Source: Earliella scabrosa
Taxonomy: Eukaryota > Basidiomycota > Agaricomycetes > Polyporales > Polyporaceae
NCBI GenBank assembly: GCA_022605405.1
Contig: JABYQQ010000018.1
Coordinates: 62,001 to 126,000 of the forward strand
Direction: 5' to 3'
DNA: 64,000 nucleotides
Shown: one piece after another, positions 13,160-24,895 of the stretch
How positions within the stretch are numbered: the first letter of the stretch is position 1
Layout: each line of letters opens with the position of its first letter
Program-made: the position numbers and the translations under genes
The notes under the pieces: generated by a model
Database searches by the model: none
What the model saw: only the letters and a program-made list of their open reading frames with translations
What the model was told of the DNA's origin: nothing

Positions 13160-15573
13160 TCAGACAAACAAAGTCGTGTCAAGACCCTCGGAGAAGTCGA
13201 GTACGACAATCTTCCTATCGTGCGACGTACTGTCGCCCAGCCAGAACACCGACGTCAATCAGCCCCGATCCCGGAAGCACATTCGTAAGACCGCCCCACG
13301 CACCTCACGATCCGACAGTGGTCAAACTTGACGTCGAATATGTGGCTGACATGGCATCCGCGGAACTCGCGGACCATCTTTCCCGAGTGCAGGTCCCAAA
13401 CCTTCACCGTCTTGTCGTAGCTCCCGCTCACGAGCCGCCCGCTCCGCGGGTCGAACGATAGCGCACGTACGAGGTAGTCGTGGCCCGTCAGCGTCCGGAG
13501 ACATGCGCCCGTGTTCGCGTCCCAGACCTTGATCTTGCAGTCGTTAGAGCCCGACACGATCAGGTCCTCCTGCGCGCCGGATATCAGTATCGACTGAGTG
13601 CGTGTCAGAGCAGGAAAGCAAGGGCGAATGCGCACCTTGAACTCGATGCACGCCAGCCCGCGGTCATGCCCGTCGAATGTCCGCAGACGCGCGCCGCTCA
13701 CGACGTCCCATAGGATCATCTTTCCGTCTCCGCTCGCGCTCACCACCCTGTTGCCCTGCAGCCCCACGGCGTTCACCGGACCTTCGTGCCCTCGCAACGT
13801 GCAGTGCAACTCGAGCGTTTTGCGGTCCCATACGCGGATGAGCGCGTCTTTCGAACTGCAACACAATCAGCCCCGTGCCCCCACCCACCAGCCTTCACGA
13901 CACATACCAGCTAACGATCCAGCGCGAGTCTATCCTCAAGTCGAGGACTCCGCCTTCATGCGCTCGGAGGACAGCCTTCACCTCCGCCGTGATCTTCGGC
14001 TCCTCCCCGCGCACGGGGTGCGCATACAGGTCCCAGACGCACACGGTGCAATCGCTGGAGCCACTGACCATGAAGCCTTTGCGCGGGGCGAGTTCGTCCC
14101 CGTCCAGAGCATCGTCGTCCAAGATATCCCAATCCCGATCAAACTTGAGACAGAGCACGCTACCGCGGTGTCCAGCAAATGTGGCAAGGCACTTGCCAGT
14201 CTTCAGACTCCACACCTTGATCGTCCTGTCCCGGGAGCCCGTAACGATCCGCGAGGAGTCAAACTCGAGGCAGTAGACGCTGCACAGTTCATGAGGGTGC
14301 TGTCATAGGTACTCGGCAAATCTGACTCACCTGTCACCATGACCACTTATGCGCATGACCTTTGGCTCCCATGCCTTCGGGACCTCCTTCTCCTCTGCGG
14401 GGGCATCGTCGCTCAGGTCTGCGCTGAGGCCGGCACTCGGATAGTTCGTCCAACGCCGATCGAGTTCCTGCCGGTTGCGATATAGGTCGTACCAGTTGAT
14501 CTCGAGCGGCGCGGGCATCATGGAAAGGGGCATCCTGAGCGAGGACAAGACATTGTCGCGGTGGGCTCTTCGCAGATCGACGCGCCATCCTTCCCCTTCT
14601 CTCATGGAGAAGAGTATACGCCATATTGAGTTGTCGCGTGCCAGATGGTGCCAGTTTCTGGAGGCTGTCAGCCACTGAATGGGACCAAACTATGCGTGCA
14701 TACATACCTTGAGACGCGTAGACAAGCCAATATCGAAGGGAGATCCAAGAATGAGAGGAGATAGAGAGCAAGCTCCAGAGGTAGATGGGAGACGATGTCC
14801 ATCCCAGTGATGGCGCGAACGTCAATGAAGCATGCCTCGTCGTCAATGAGCTCCCCCTCCTCGCCATCGAGCGGCGACATATTTGTATAGTCGATGGACC
14901 CGTCGGAATGGTATTCCAACTCCATGCTCGTATCGCGCCACGAAGGGAGGCCAGGTCGGCGGCGACTGCGCTTAGCTGGAGACCCCTCCCGCAATGCATC
15001 CCAAATCTTCGGCAAGAACCCCATTCCAATAGTCAAGCTACGTGAGGCTTTGATTGGGGAGGGCGAAGGAGTGAAGGAACGCGAGCTCCAATGGCTGCTT
15101 GGGTAGCCCGACACAGTGCGCCGCCCACTTTGAAGGAACGCCATCGAACAGCGCGGAGTGCCATCTCCATTCCCCGGGAGCACGAGGTTATACGTTTCGG
15201 GATTCCAGTTCACGATGGAAAACGTTTCCGTGCGGAAGCTCGGAGTAGGGGAAGTCGGGCGGGTGACAGTGAAAGAGCGTGGCACAGAGGCGAACGCACC
15301 ATCGACCGCCTCCATGTCGCTTCCACTCCCTGCGTCATCGTCGATGTCCATCCTCTCCATGGGGAGGCTTGGTGCATATGCAGTGTCTGCGTCGCCCGGG
15401 AGGTCTGAGGTTGTCAAGAATGGAGAGCCTAGGACGGACGTAAGCAAGTGGCTGAAACGCGGTGTCGCCTGCGCCTCGTGCTCGTGTTCCTCTTCGTAAG
15501 GGGCGTCATCCTCTGCGTCAGGGTAGTCGTGATAAGTCGGGAAGGGGATCTGAGCGTCGACCTGAGCGGCCAT
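13160..15573 (-). CDS. F-box and WD40-repeat protein (SCF substrate receptor)
   Basis: Predicted substrate-recognition subunit of an SCF ubiquitin ligase. The start is the ATG at 15573 (MAAQVDAQIPFPTYHDYPDA). An acidic and Ser/Pro-rich N-terminal half (about 270 residues) precedes the F-box HLPLELALYLLSFLDLPSIL (near 14750). This splices into RNWHHLARDNSIWR, the usual second half of the motif. At least six WD repeats follow, with repeated units such as RIVTGSRDRTIKVW, FMVSGSSDCTVCVWD, RVVSASGDGKMILWD, LIVSGSNDCKIKVWD and RLVSGSYDKTVKVWD. The last exon reads IVSTSHDRKIVVLDFSEG and stops at 13160-13162; it follows a GT-AG intron from about 13300 to 13230. The domain order resembles Met30/Pof1, Cdc4 and beta-TrCP; which one is the true ortholog cannot be decided here. 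It is divergent from the threonine synthase gene. Confidence 0.88.
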
Positions 15574-16323
15574 CGGGTGGGTTGAATGTGTTCGTTGGGA
15601 GGAGAGGAGGAGATTAGATGTGACCGGTACGCCCCGATACACGCGTTCACCGCGACAACGCCAATGGATCTTCGATGACTGGGGTTTGAAAGGTTGTTGC
15701 CGGAAGCTGGGCCGACCGCAACACAGGAACCACTGGCTCACAAAGCGAGATTGAGATCGCTAAAGCCGTAGCAGGGAACCAGCAACTGGCGCGCCGTCGC
15801 CGTCGAAAGTGCAGCAGCCGAAGAGAGGGAGGGGGACGGGCGGCGTGAGCGTTGGGAGGAAGAAGAGGACGACGTTGGCGATGTTGGACTGCCACCGTGG
15901 GGCGGGCGAGCGCTACCCGCTATTGTTCAACTTCAGAAGTTCCATACCCCGTCCGCGACCGCAGGCTCACACGAGCTACACACGAGTTCAACAACCTGAA
16001 AGCGTGCTCTGTTTTTCTCGGCATGCATGTTGACCAATGAGCAAGAACAAGATATGTTCCAACGGACTGAGACCCTCCAGTGCGCTGCACAACAGGCTGC
16101 ACAGCTGCTGGACCTTGCCACCGGACTCTCCGCATCGATCTCTGCCCTATGCGGCTCCGATGGCTCTGATGGACAATGGGTGGATTTACGCGCACGACGT
16201 CCACCATCGAGTCTCGACATCGTGGATCGAAGGCGTTGCGCACGTGGGTTCGGTGGCTGACAACGATGACTCTTACGATCGAGTCAAGTTCGTACCAGCT
16301 GCAGTCTTCGCTGAACCACCACG
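15574..16323. promoter_or_regulatory. Divergent promoter region, F-box/WD40 and threonine synthase
   Basis: This 750 bp separates two start codons that point away from each other, so it must hold both promoters. No strong TATA box or repeated motif stands out. Open frames inside are short and unsupported. Confidence 0.5.
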
Positions 16324-18480
16324 ATGAAGTACTTTTCGACTCGCGGCGCGGACCAACTCTTGTCTTTCGAAGAGGTCACTCCTTTCCTCACCGGATTGCC
16401 TCCGCGATTCTGAACGACCCACCTCCCAGACGGTCCTCGCTGGGCTCGCACCGGATGGCGGGCTCTACATCCCAGAGCACATTCCTTCTCTACCGGCGGA
16501 TTGGCAGACCGTGTGGAAGGACTACTCGTTCGTTGATCTCTCCGTCGCGGTCTTGTCACTCTATATCTCCCCAGAAGAGATCTCGCAAGCCGAGCTGCGG
16601 GCATTGGTGGAGAAGTCCTACAGTACATTCCGGCACCCAGACATCACTCCTCTCAAGAAGCTCACGGATACGACCTATGTTCTCGAGCTCTTCCATGGTC
16701 CCACTTTCGCCTTCAAGGACGTGGCCTTGCAACTACTTGGGAACCTCTTCGAATTCTTCCTGAAGAGGCGGAATCAGCGCAAGGGTCCCGATGAGAAGCC
16801 AGAGAAATTAACGGTAGTGGGTGCAACGAGCGGAGATACTGGAAGGTGAGCTTTCAGTGAAGTCTGCATCATTTCATCGTCTGTTTCACTCGCCTCCGGT
16901 GTCATTGCCATTGAGCATTCCCCATTCCACTCGGAGTTTGTCGCACCCATGCGTAAGCTTGCGAACGAGTTCTCACCGCTGAGCTTATTCGTGCGCCCGC
17001 GAAGCTTTGTCGATCGCGACATTTGGCGCATATATGCCCTATCCGAACAGAACTATGGTTGCACAACATGCATCACGACCTTTCCAATAGTATCCTGCGA
17101 TGCGTGGGTCTCCATCGATGCTCGAGAACGTCTACTAAACCACCCGAGAGCATGTACTGACCGAAATGATCAGTGCAGCGATCTACGGCCTTCGCAACAA
17201 AGCCAATGTCTCCATATTTATCCTCCATCCGAAGGGTCGGGTTTCTCCCATCCAGGAAGCCCAAATGACGACAGTCACCGACCCAAATGTACACAACCTC
17301 GCGGTTCATGGGACCTTCGATGACTGCCAGGTACGCATCTTACGAACCCTCGGTACCTGTGCCTACTTCTCACTTCATCTCCGCTCAGGACATTGTCAAG
17401 TCGCTCTTCGCGGACCGCGAGTTCAACGCGACCCACCGCCTTGGTGCCGTGAACTCGATCAACTGGGCGCGCATCCTCGCGCAGACCGTCTACTACTTCC
17501 TTTCATACTTCCGTCTTCGTCGTCAGGTCCCGGACGCCGACGTCGAGATCCAGTACGTCGTGCCCACCGGCAACTTCGGGGACATCCTCGCGGGCTACTA
17601 CGCGAAGCGCATGGGCCTTCCGATGGGCCGCCTTGGCGTCGCGACCAATGCGAACGACATCCTCGCGCGCTTCTGGAAGAGCGGCGCATACGAGAAGGTG
17701 GACTCGTCCGCGGCCCCGGGGCAGAGCGAGCCTGCGAACGGCGCGTCCGATGGGAAGCAGGCGGCGGACGCGAGCGGTGTGAAGGAGACTCTCAGTCCGG
17801 CGATGGACATCCTCGTCTCGAGCAACTTCGAGCGGTTGTTGTGGTACCTTGCCTTCGAGACCGTGGAGGGTGCGGACGCCGCGGAGCGGAAGCAGAAGGC
17901 GAGCGCGTCTATCGCGGAGTGGATGGGCAAGGTGAAGAGCGATGGACGGGTGCAGGTCCCGGTCGCGGCGCTGGAGCTTGCCCGGAAGGACTTCTTCGCG
18001 GAGCGAGTGTCCGACGAGGAGGTACGTTTTTTATGTCCATCATTATGGAATGAGACTGAGGGACTTTCCTAGACGCTTGAGACGATCAAGTACTACTTTG
18101 AATCCGACATTCATTACATTGCGGACCCGCATACCGCCGTCGGGCTCCGTGCAGCGCGAGTGGTCGCGTCCCAAAAGTAAGGATACCAAATGCCTCATCA
18201 TTCTACTGCCGAGGCTGACCTTGCCGTCAGTGCCGCGAACGTCAGGCAAATCGTCCTCTCGACGGCTCATCCCGCGAAGTTCTCCGAGGCAGTCACTCGC
18301 GCCTTGCAAGGCTCGCCGTCCTTCAACTTCGAGCGCGACGTGCTCCCGCCTGAGTTCAAGGGACTGCTCGAGCGCGTGCGTCGTGTCATTGACGTCGAGG
18401 CCGCCGAGGTGGAATTGGTGAAAAAGGTGATTGAGAAGTATGCGGTGCCTGCAGGGGGTCAGGTTGGTGCGAGTGTATAA
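16324..18480 (+). CDS. THR4: Threonine synthase (PLP-dependent)
   Basis: Converts O-phosphohomoserine to threonine, the last step of threonine biosynthesis. Six exons join in frame: 16324-16374, 16430-16845, 17174-17330, 17389-18021, 18073-18176 and 18231-18480, giving 536 residues (yeast Thr4 is 514). The start reads MKYFSTRGADQLLSFEE, typical of the family. FHGPTFAFKDVALQ supplies the pyridoxal-phosphate lysine (about K113). GATSGDTGSAAIYGL is formed across an intron. VNSINWARI and VVPTGNFGDILAGYYAKRMG are further cofactor and substrate motifs, and VLSTAHPAKF marks the C-terminal part. An insert rich in Ser/Ala/Gly near residues 305-335 is a lineage extension. The second intron, 328 bp, is long compared with the others. 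Confidence 0.95.
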
Positions 18481-19508
18481 TGGCGGTCACATCGGTTGAA
18501 AGCAAAGTAGAAGTTTACAAAAACATGTACTTGTCGTAGTGGTTGCCGAACGTAGCAACAGCATCACTACGGGACCGAAGAGCCGGTGAACCTCTCTCCC
18601 GCATGAGCGCCTTAAAGTCGCTCTTGACCTTCACGTCAGGTTGCACCATATGCTATCCTCTGCAGCTGCATTGGTTCGAGCTCAGGTGCAAGTTGGTCAG
18701 TTGGCTCGCTGCCAATCGGTCTACTGTTGCCGACAGAGTTATGCATCGAGCTACAACACAATTTGAATATCCAAAGTGCCAGGGCCCTCCGCTCACTATG
18801 TGCAAGTAAGTTATTCGATCAATTGCGGATGAAGTGAGCTCAATAACCTCTACAGTGTTTGACATGCTGGCACTAGATAATGCAGCTCAACTGCCATGTG
18901 GCATCACACGAGGACGCACTGCAAGTAGGCAAAGCGTTCATACACATGTCTGTCGATCGTGCATGAGGCTGACGATTCAAGCTAGTGTCACTGTTTCCTT
19001 CACACAGTTGCCATGGCTGCTTTGACGAAAACTTATGGCAACGTGCCTCTACTGGCAACTCCGACAACTCCAGGCGATCACCACGGTGCCACCAAAATCG
19101 CTCCCTCTGCTGCTACTCCTACGATACTCCCTCCCTGTATGAATCCTCATCCATTGTCAGGGCATTCGGAGACGGGACTCTCGGGACTCCTCTCGCTGCT
19201 TGTGTAACCAGCCCCGACGATCATCCTCACATGGTTCCCAGAAGGAGGTTGTGGCCGGCCGGCCCAAGCGTACGCTTTGACATTATCCTCGAACGCTTTG
19301 CCTGAGCCTCGTCCGCCACCCTCGCTTTGACTGGATGTATGAGGGCCACTATTTCTTCACGGCCACTTTCTCTGTCCATTGACTGTGGCCATGGTGATCA
19401 AAAAGGTCTCGCAGTCCGCAATGCGGCTCGAAAGCACTCTCAAGTCTTTCGCATTCGTTGCAACCTCCTGCGCAGCATCCACCCATTGTCCAGTCCGCTC
19501 GTACAAAA
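18481..19508. other. Intergenic, threonine synthase to kinase
   Basis: I see nothing firm in this kilobase. A 64-codon frame at 19013-19207 begins in a good context (GCCATGG) but is Thr/Pro-rich with no family resemblance. The stretch probably holds the threonine synthase 3' UTR and the kinase promoter. Confidence 0.4.
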
Positions 19509-22079
19509 ATGCGATCTTGGTTCGCCCAAGCTACCGCTAACTCGTCCACCTCCGCTTCCAACAAGAGAAAGAGCTCCTCCTCCGCTTCGTCCAAGAAAGT
19601 TACCCCCGCGACCCCTTCGCAAACCACCCGGCCGGCCGCGCCCCCGCCTGCGCCTCCGCTGCAGTCCCCGCCTATGCTCTCGCACCCGGCATCAAAGCCC
19701 CAGTCCCCCGCCGCTTCCGGCACGCGTGCGGGAAAGACCGCTGGAGGGGCGGCGGGCGAGTTCAAGGAAGCTCCGCCGATCGCAAAGCCGCGCCGCCCGC
19801 TCTCCTCCATCCAGGCCGCAGCCGGCGTCGACCCAGGCTATCCAGATGGCGCGGCAACGCGTACGGTACGCTTCCAGCTCCCGTCCTCCGCCGCCTCGGA
19901 ACCTTCACCCCTTCTCAAGGCGCGAGGGCCCGAGTACGTCACCGTGACCCGAGTCGCACCCGAGCGGGAGCGTCGCCCGGCTCTGCCGCCGTCACCGCTC
20001 CCGGTGCCCGTTCCTACTTCCCTCGGGGCGTACGGCTATCCGTACACGTACGCCAGTCCTGCGGACGCGAGTGCGAAGAGGGCGAGCGTGATTGCGAACG
20101 TTGGTGTCGCGGTGAACGCCGCCCCGGCGACCTACCCGACGCGCATCGGGCCCATCAAGCTCATGAAGACGCTCAACGGCGGCACCTTTGGAGCATCGTA
20201 CGTCGCGCACGACCACGGCACGGGGCGCATCGTCTGCGCACGGGTGTTCAAGAAGGCGCGGCTGAGCGTGGAGGCCAAGATCAAGCAAGGGCTGCTCGTC
20301 GAGGCGCGCTGCTACAAGATCATCGCGGCGAGCCTGGCGCGCGACCGCGCGCACCTGATGGAGCTGCATGGAATCCTCCAGGACGACGAGCGTGTCTTCT
20401 TCGTCATGGTGAGTCCTGACCGTTCTCGACATTCCCCAGACCCAGAAAGAACTGACGAGTGACGTCGCGCCCCGCCCACACGTCCACGTTCCATTTACTG
20501 CTTCAATTCCGGACGCTGAATCTGCCCGTCGATCCGCGCATCCCGCGCATTGTGCACTTCTAGCCCCTGATGCAGTGCGACCTGCTCGACGCGCTCGGGG
20601 CGACCGGTGGGCTTGATCGGGCACTCGTCCGGCGCTGGGTAGCGCAGCTGGTACGTCCGCCGGCTTCCCACCTTCATTATGCGACGCGCGCCCTCACTCA
20701 CGTAACGTTTAATTATCGTGCAACGCCATCGCTCAAACCCTGTCCCCCGCCGCTCAATCCCGAACGCGACCCGTGCGTGTGTGCGCACTGTGCGCCGTTC
20801 GATCTCGACGTGTCGCAATGTCCGATAGGCTCTCGGGATAGACGCGCTCCACCGGATGGGCATCATCCACCGCGACATCAAGCCCGAGAACGTCCTCCTA
20901 GACGCGCCCCGCGGGAACGTGCGCATCGCCGACTTCAACGCGGCGCTCGTCGTGCAGGGCGGGAGCGCGATCGCGGACGGGGAGGTGTACTCGCAGGACG
21001 CGGTCGGGAGCCAGCCGTACATCGCCTGGGAGACCGCACAGCGGAGGTGGTACGGGAAGATGGTCGACTGGTGGGCGCTGGGCTGTGTCATGTTCGACCT
21101 TCTGACGAACACGGTGAGTGCTTGGTCTGGAGTGCGGCCCTAAGCCATTTACACCTATTCTTCTTCTTTGTTTCTTCGGCTGCGCGCGCGGCAGCGGAAG
21201 TGAACGCGCTCGAGGTGGCCTTGGACGGAGATGTGCTGACACTGGGCGGTTTCATATAGATTCTTTTCAAGGACCACGGCGTGCGGACGACGTACGCAAG
21301 GTGGGACCGGAAGATCGAGGGCATCTCATACCTCGCGTACATGGGCGACCTGACAGACGAGGAGGAGAGCGTCATCAGCGGGGTAAGCCACGTCCCTCCG
21401 CCCTACCTATCTCCCCCTCCATCTTCGCCTCCATCGCATCGTCCATCGTCCGATGCGCTTCGCTCCCGTCCCCGCACTAACGTGAACGTTCTCGCCCCCC
21501 CCTTCTTCGCTCTAGCTGATCGATCTGCACCCGTGCTCGCGCTACCAGCTGCGCCACCTCCGGCACCACGCCTACTTTGTCGACGAGAACCGGTACGTCT
21601 CCGTGTCCCCCCACCCCCGCGCCTCCCCTCCCCGGCTTCTGAGCGCACAGCTAACCGCACCCTCCCCCTTCTCTTTTCTCTCCTCTCTTCTCGTGCTTCT
21701 TCGCCATCTTCTCGCCGCGTCGCCAGCGTCAACGTCTTTGACGCGCTCGTCCGCACGCCCGCTCCAGACCTCCTCTCTAGTAAGTGCACGCGACCACGCG
21801 GCTACCGACCGTCGTCTTCAAGTTCGTCCCCCCAAATCTCGCGCTGATGCCCATCGTTCTTTCTCCCCAGTGGGCCGAGCCGCTCATCCGTCCCTTCTCG
21901 AGGTCGAGGACAAGCTGCGCGACGCGCCGCTCTGCGTCGCCGCCCCGCGTCCGCCCACGGTGCGCACCACCGGCGGCGGTGGAGGTGGGGGAGTTGGCGG
22001 AGGGTACGCGAACGAGGACTGGAGCGGGTTCGGGTGGGTCAACGCGCGGGGGATCTGGGGCTCGGCGCGCTGCTGCTGA
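19509..22079 (+). CDS. Serine/threonine protein kinase with DFN instead of DFG
   Basis: Seven exons join in frame: 19509-20408, 20564-20650, 20829-21113, 21260-21382, 21516-21592, 21727-21779 and 21871-22079; about 577 residues. The first 210 or so residues are low-complexity Ser/Pro/Ala. The kinase domain then shows a glycine loop LNGGTFGASYVAHD, a candidate ATP lysine in ARVFKKARL (about K248), and a full catalytic loop GIIHRDIKPENVLL (D about 345). The metal-binding motif is IADFNAAL, that is DFN at about 364-366 rather than DFG. GSQPYIAWETA replaces the usual APE region, and DWWALGCVMFDLLT is the F-helix. The tail has a run of glycines and ends WGSARCC. The gene may encode an active but atypical kinase or one with altered metal use. 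An upstream in-frame ATG at 19458 would add 17 residues. Confidence 0.82.
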
Positions 22080-24895
22080 GGCCTAGGCCGAAGCTCGCCA
22101 TTGGATTGGCAGGCTGAAGCTTGAGCTTAAGCCGCGAGGTGGGGGCACGGGGAGGACGGTATTGGAGCGGCATTTGGAGGACGCTGGCGAAGGGGGGGTG
22201 GAGAGGGGACGGGGCCGAGGAAGGAATGAACGAAGTCGAGATGTCGAAGGCTCGAGCTCGAAGCGTGGACTCGCGCGCGCGGGGTTCCCATGGCGGTCAT
22301 CGGTTCCTATCTATCCTATTCTAACTCTATTTATGAGTGGTGGGGGGCCGCGGGGTTCTGGACGGGGAGCAGGAGGTGGTGGTGGTGGTGGAGGGATGGT
22401 GTGCTGTTGCTTCCTGTCGAGGCGCGGTCCATGGGGTGTGCTATTGTAGCCTTTCGTATTGAATGGTCCTCATAATTTGCCTCTTCCCCTTCATTGCAGC
22501 GAGACTCGATGCGCGAATTGCCTGCTTGCTGTCTGGTCCCAAGATCCAAGTTCCCCGAGCCCTATATGGTCGATGAGGACCGGCGCCGTCATATGAAGTA
22601 CTAGATTCGTATGCGTGTACTCACCGAGCTCGAGGTCGATCGCCGACGCGGGTGATCGACTCTCGTCCGAGTCCCGACTCCACTCCCGCTCCCGACGCTC
22701 GCCTCAGGCTCGATCAGAGTGGTGAACTTGAGGCCGATCTCTTGGCGTGGATCGAGGACACCGAGTTGTGCACACGAGGCTACGAACATCCTCCACAGCT
22801 CCACCTCGTATTCGCGCTTGCACCTCCAATTGTCAGTGCCAAGGTTCGAGAATTCGACGGCTCGCCGTCGTACGAATGCGACGCACCATCTGAACCCTCG
22901 GCGGGTCAGATTGACAGATTCCCTGCACCCTCGCTTTGGACCCTGGTGTTAGCTTGCGCGCGTCGCGCGCTGTCAGAACCCAGATCGTGAACAAGCCTCA
23001 AGGACCCTCCATTCTCCAGTTCCGCGAACGTATTGCTCTGAGCCGCGGCGCGAATCGATATCGTGATGCATCATGCATCTCTCGATGGACGCTGAGCGCT
23101 GAGCTCCGAACCCCGAACCCGACCCGTACCTGACTTTTCGGGGTGCTGATACCAACCACCCGCCGGGCGCCCGGCCCTTGCTAGCTGGAGCGTCGCGATT
23201 GGCTCGTCGCGTACATATGTCGTCGGATTGGCTCGTCGCGTACTCGTATGTCGTCGCGTATGTCAGGCCGAGGAACCCAAGGGAAGTAAATGTCAGCAGG
23301 GGCGAGGGGATCATGGGGATCATGGGATGGCTTCGTGCTGGCTGATTCCAGAATACGGCTGTGCGGTTATGTGCGGACAGCGTTCGTGGAGGGGTCGGCC
23401 ATGGCTCATGGGTGGTTCAATGCGTCATGTGTGTTGGACACAGGCCTACGGATGATTCATGAGCGCAGCCAACCTGTACATGTGTGAGACGCCGCCATCG
23501 AGTCCGACTGGCTGGGTCAGCGCTGCGCATGTAGAGCGCTGTGTGTGTGTAAGTTGTGCCGTGGGCCGGAATGGCGAGGAAACGCGGACGATCCAGAAGT
23601 GTTGATATATGGCGCGCTGGTCCACCTTCGCTCACGTCAGTCGGCGCATTCGAATTTCGAGGACGGAGGTGTCACTGTGGATCGCGTGCCAGTATACGGG
23701 GTCTGGTTCTGACTCTGATGGACGCGGAGGAGAAGGAGAAGAGGCGGGCAATTTGCTGAGCGTCGCCCATCTCCAAGCCATCTACCCATTGCTATGGGCC
23801 ATCCAGGGTTGATGAACTGGGAGAGGCGATGGACAAAGCATGTGCACTGCTTGATGTTGTTGTGGGTCGAGAGCTGACGGGAAGTATATTCAGGAGACCG
23901 GCGCAGTGGGGTGAGAAGAACAAGACCGTCGGTCACCCTCCCCGTCGAGTGTTCCTCGACAGCAGCGAGTTGGACGCTGCAGATCATGCTGTTTCTAATG
24001 GGGTGGGATGTTACATCGCTGTGAACGACCGCCAGGTGGACATGGAAGTGAGCTGGCCAGGAGCTGACGCCGGTGTTGTTCGGTGGATCGTGATTCCTGC
24101 GCCGGGTACTGTATTCGGAAATGGTCAGGCCAGACGAGCGGAGCGGGCAAGTCTTTTCCGGTCGCTTGGCGGCAGGCGCATCAGCCGCAACAAGGCATGA
24201 CGCGCAACGCGTAGCCGCCCGGGCAATTTGGTTCCGCGCATCTGTTCTCGTCACTGTTGGCCGACGGCGGCGCGTCTCGTCCGGTGCTGCATAGCGGTGT
24301 TGTGGGTGCGCAGACAAGACTCGCGGACGCTGGGGCGCGAGACTAGTGTCCCCTGGAAGAGAGTGGAACAAGGCGAGGGGGAAGCGCATCATCAACGGAA
24401 GTTTTTTTGGACATAATCAGGGGGGCCGGGTAAGGCAGGGCATCTCCTGGGGAAGGGGCCGGCGATGGTACGATCTGGATCTGGGGCAGGCGAGATCTCG
24501 CACAAGCGGCCGGAGAGTGTGGGCGGGCGAGAGCGTTTCGCGCAAATTAACGGGGACTGTGGCTGGAACGCGTGGGCTGCCTTTAATAGCGAGAGGCATG
24601 TCGGCTTCCCTTCACACTCTGGCCCACGGCGAGCTTGCGACGGCGAGAGCGATGGGGGTCCCCGCTGCCCTCTTCCACCGCTCCCTTTCCCAGTCACACT
24701 CCCGCCCGCCGTCCTCCCCAGACGCCTGCTTCTCCCTCTGACTTTATAACGCCCTCTCCCGTCTCCCTCGCGTCCCTCTCCCGTCCCCGACGCGCCCCCT
24801 CCTCTTGCCCCTCCTTCTCGTATGGCCTGTCCCCGACGCCCTCTCTCCTCTCATTGACATTCCTCTCATTGCGCTCCCCAGCCCCCGACGCGACC
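22080..24895. other. Long intergenic region upstream of the coiled-coil protein gene
   Basis: 2.8 kb with no supportable gene. It contains a purine-rich GGT/GGA stretch near 22340-22400, an 18-bp direct repeat with ATTGG at 23197 and 23226, and a CT-rich core-promoter-like tract at about 24640-24890 just before the next start codon. A 252-codon minus frame (23637-24395) has random-looking composition and is not called. Confidence 0.45.
23197..23243. repeat. Two copies of an 18-bp repeat with inverted CCAAT boxes
   Basis: GATTGGCTCGTCGCGTAC occurs at 23197-23214 and again at 23226-23243, 29 bp apart, with a partial third echo (TCGTCGCGTA) just after. Each copy contains ATTGG, the complement of CCAAT, the site bound by the HAP/NF-Y complex. 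Binding is inferred. Confidence 0.6.

Noticed and set aside
23637..24395. 252-codon minus-strand frame in the intergenic region
   Set aside because: Random-looking composition, no family pattern, no flanking splice sites that extend it.
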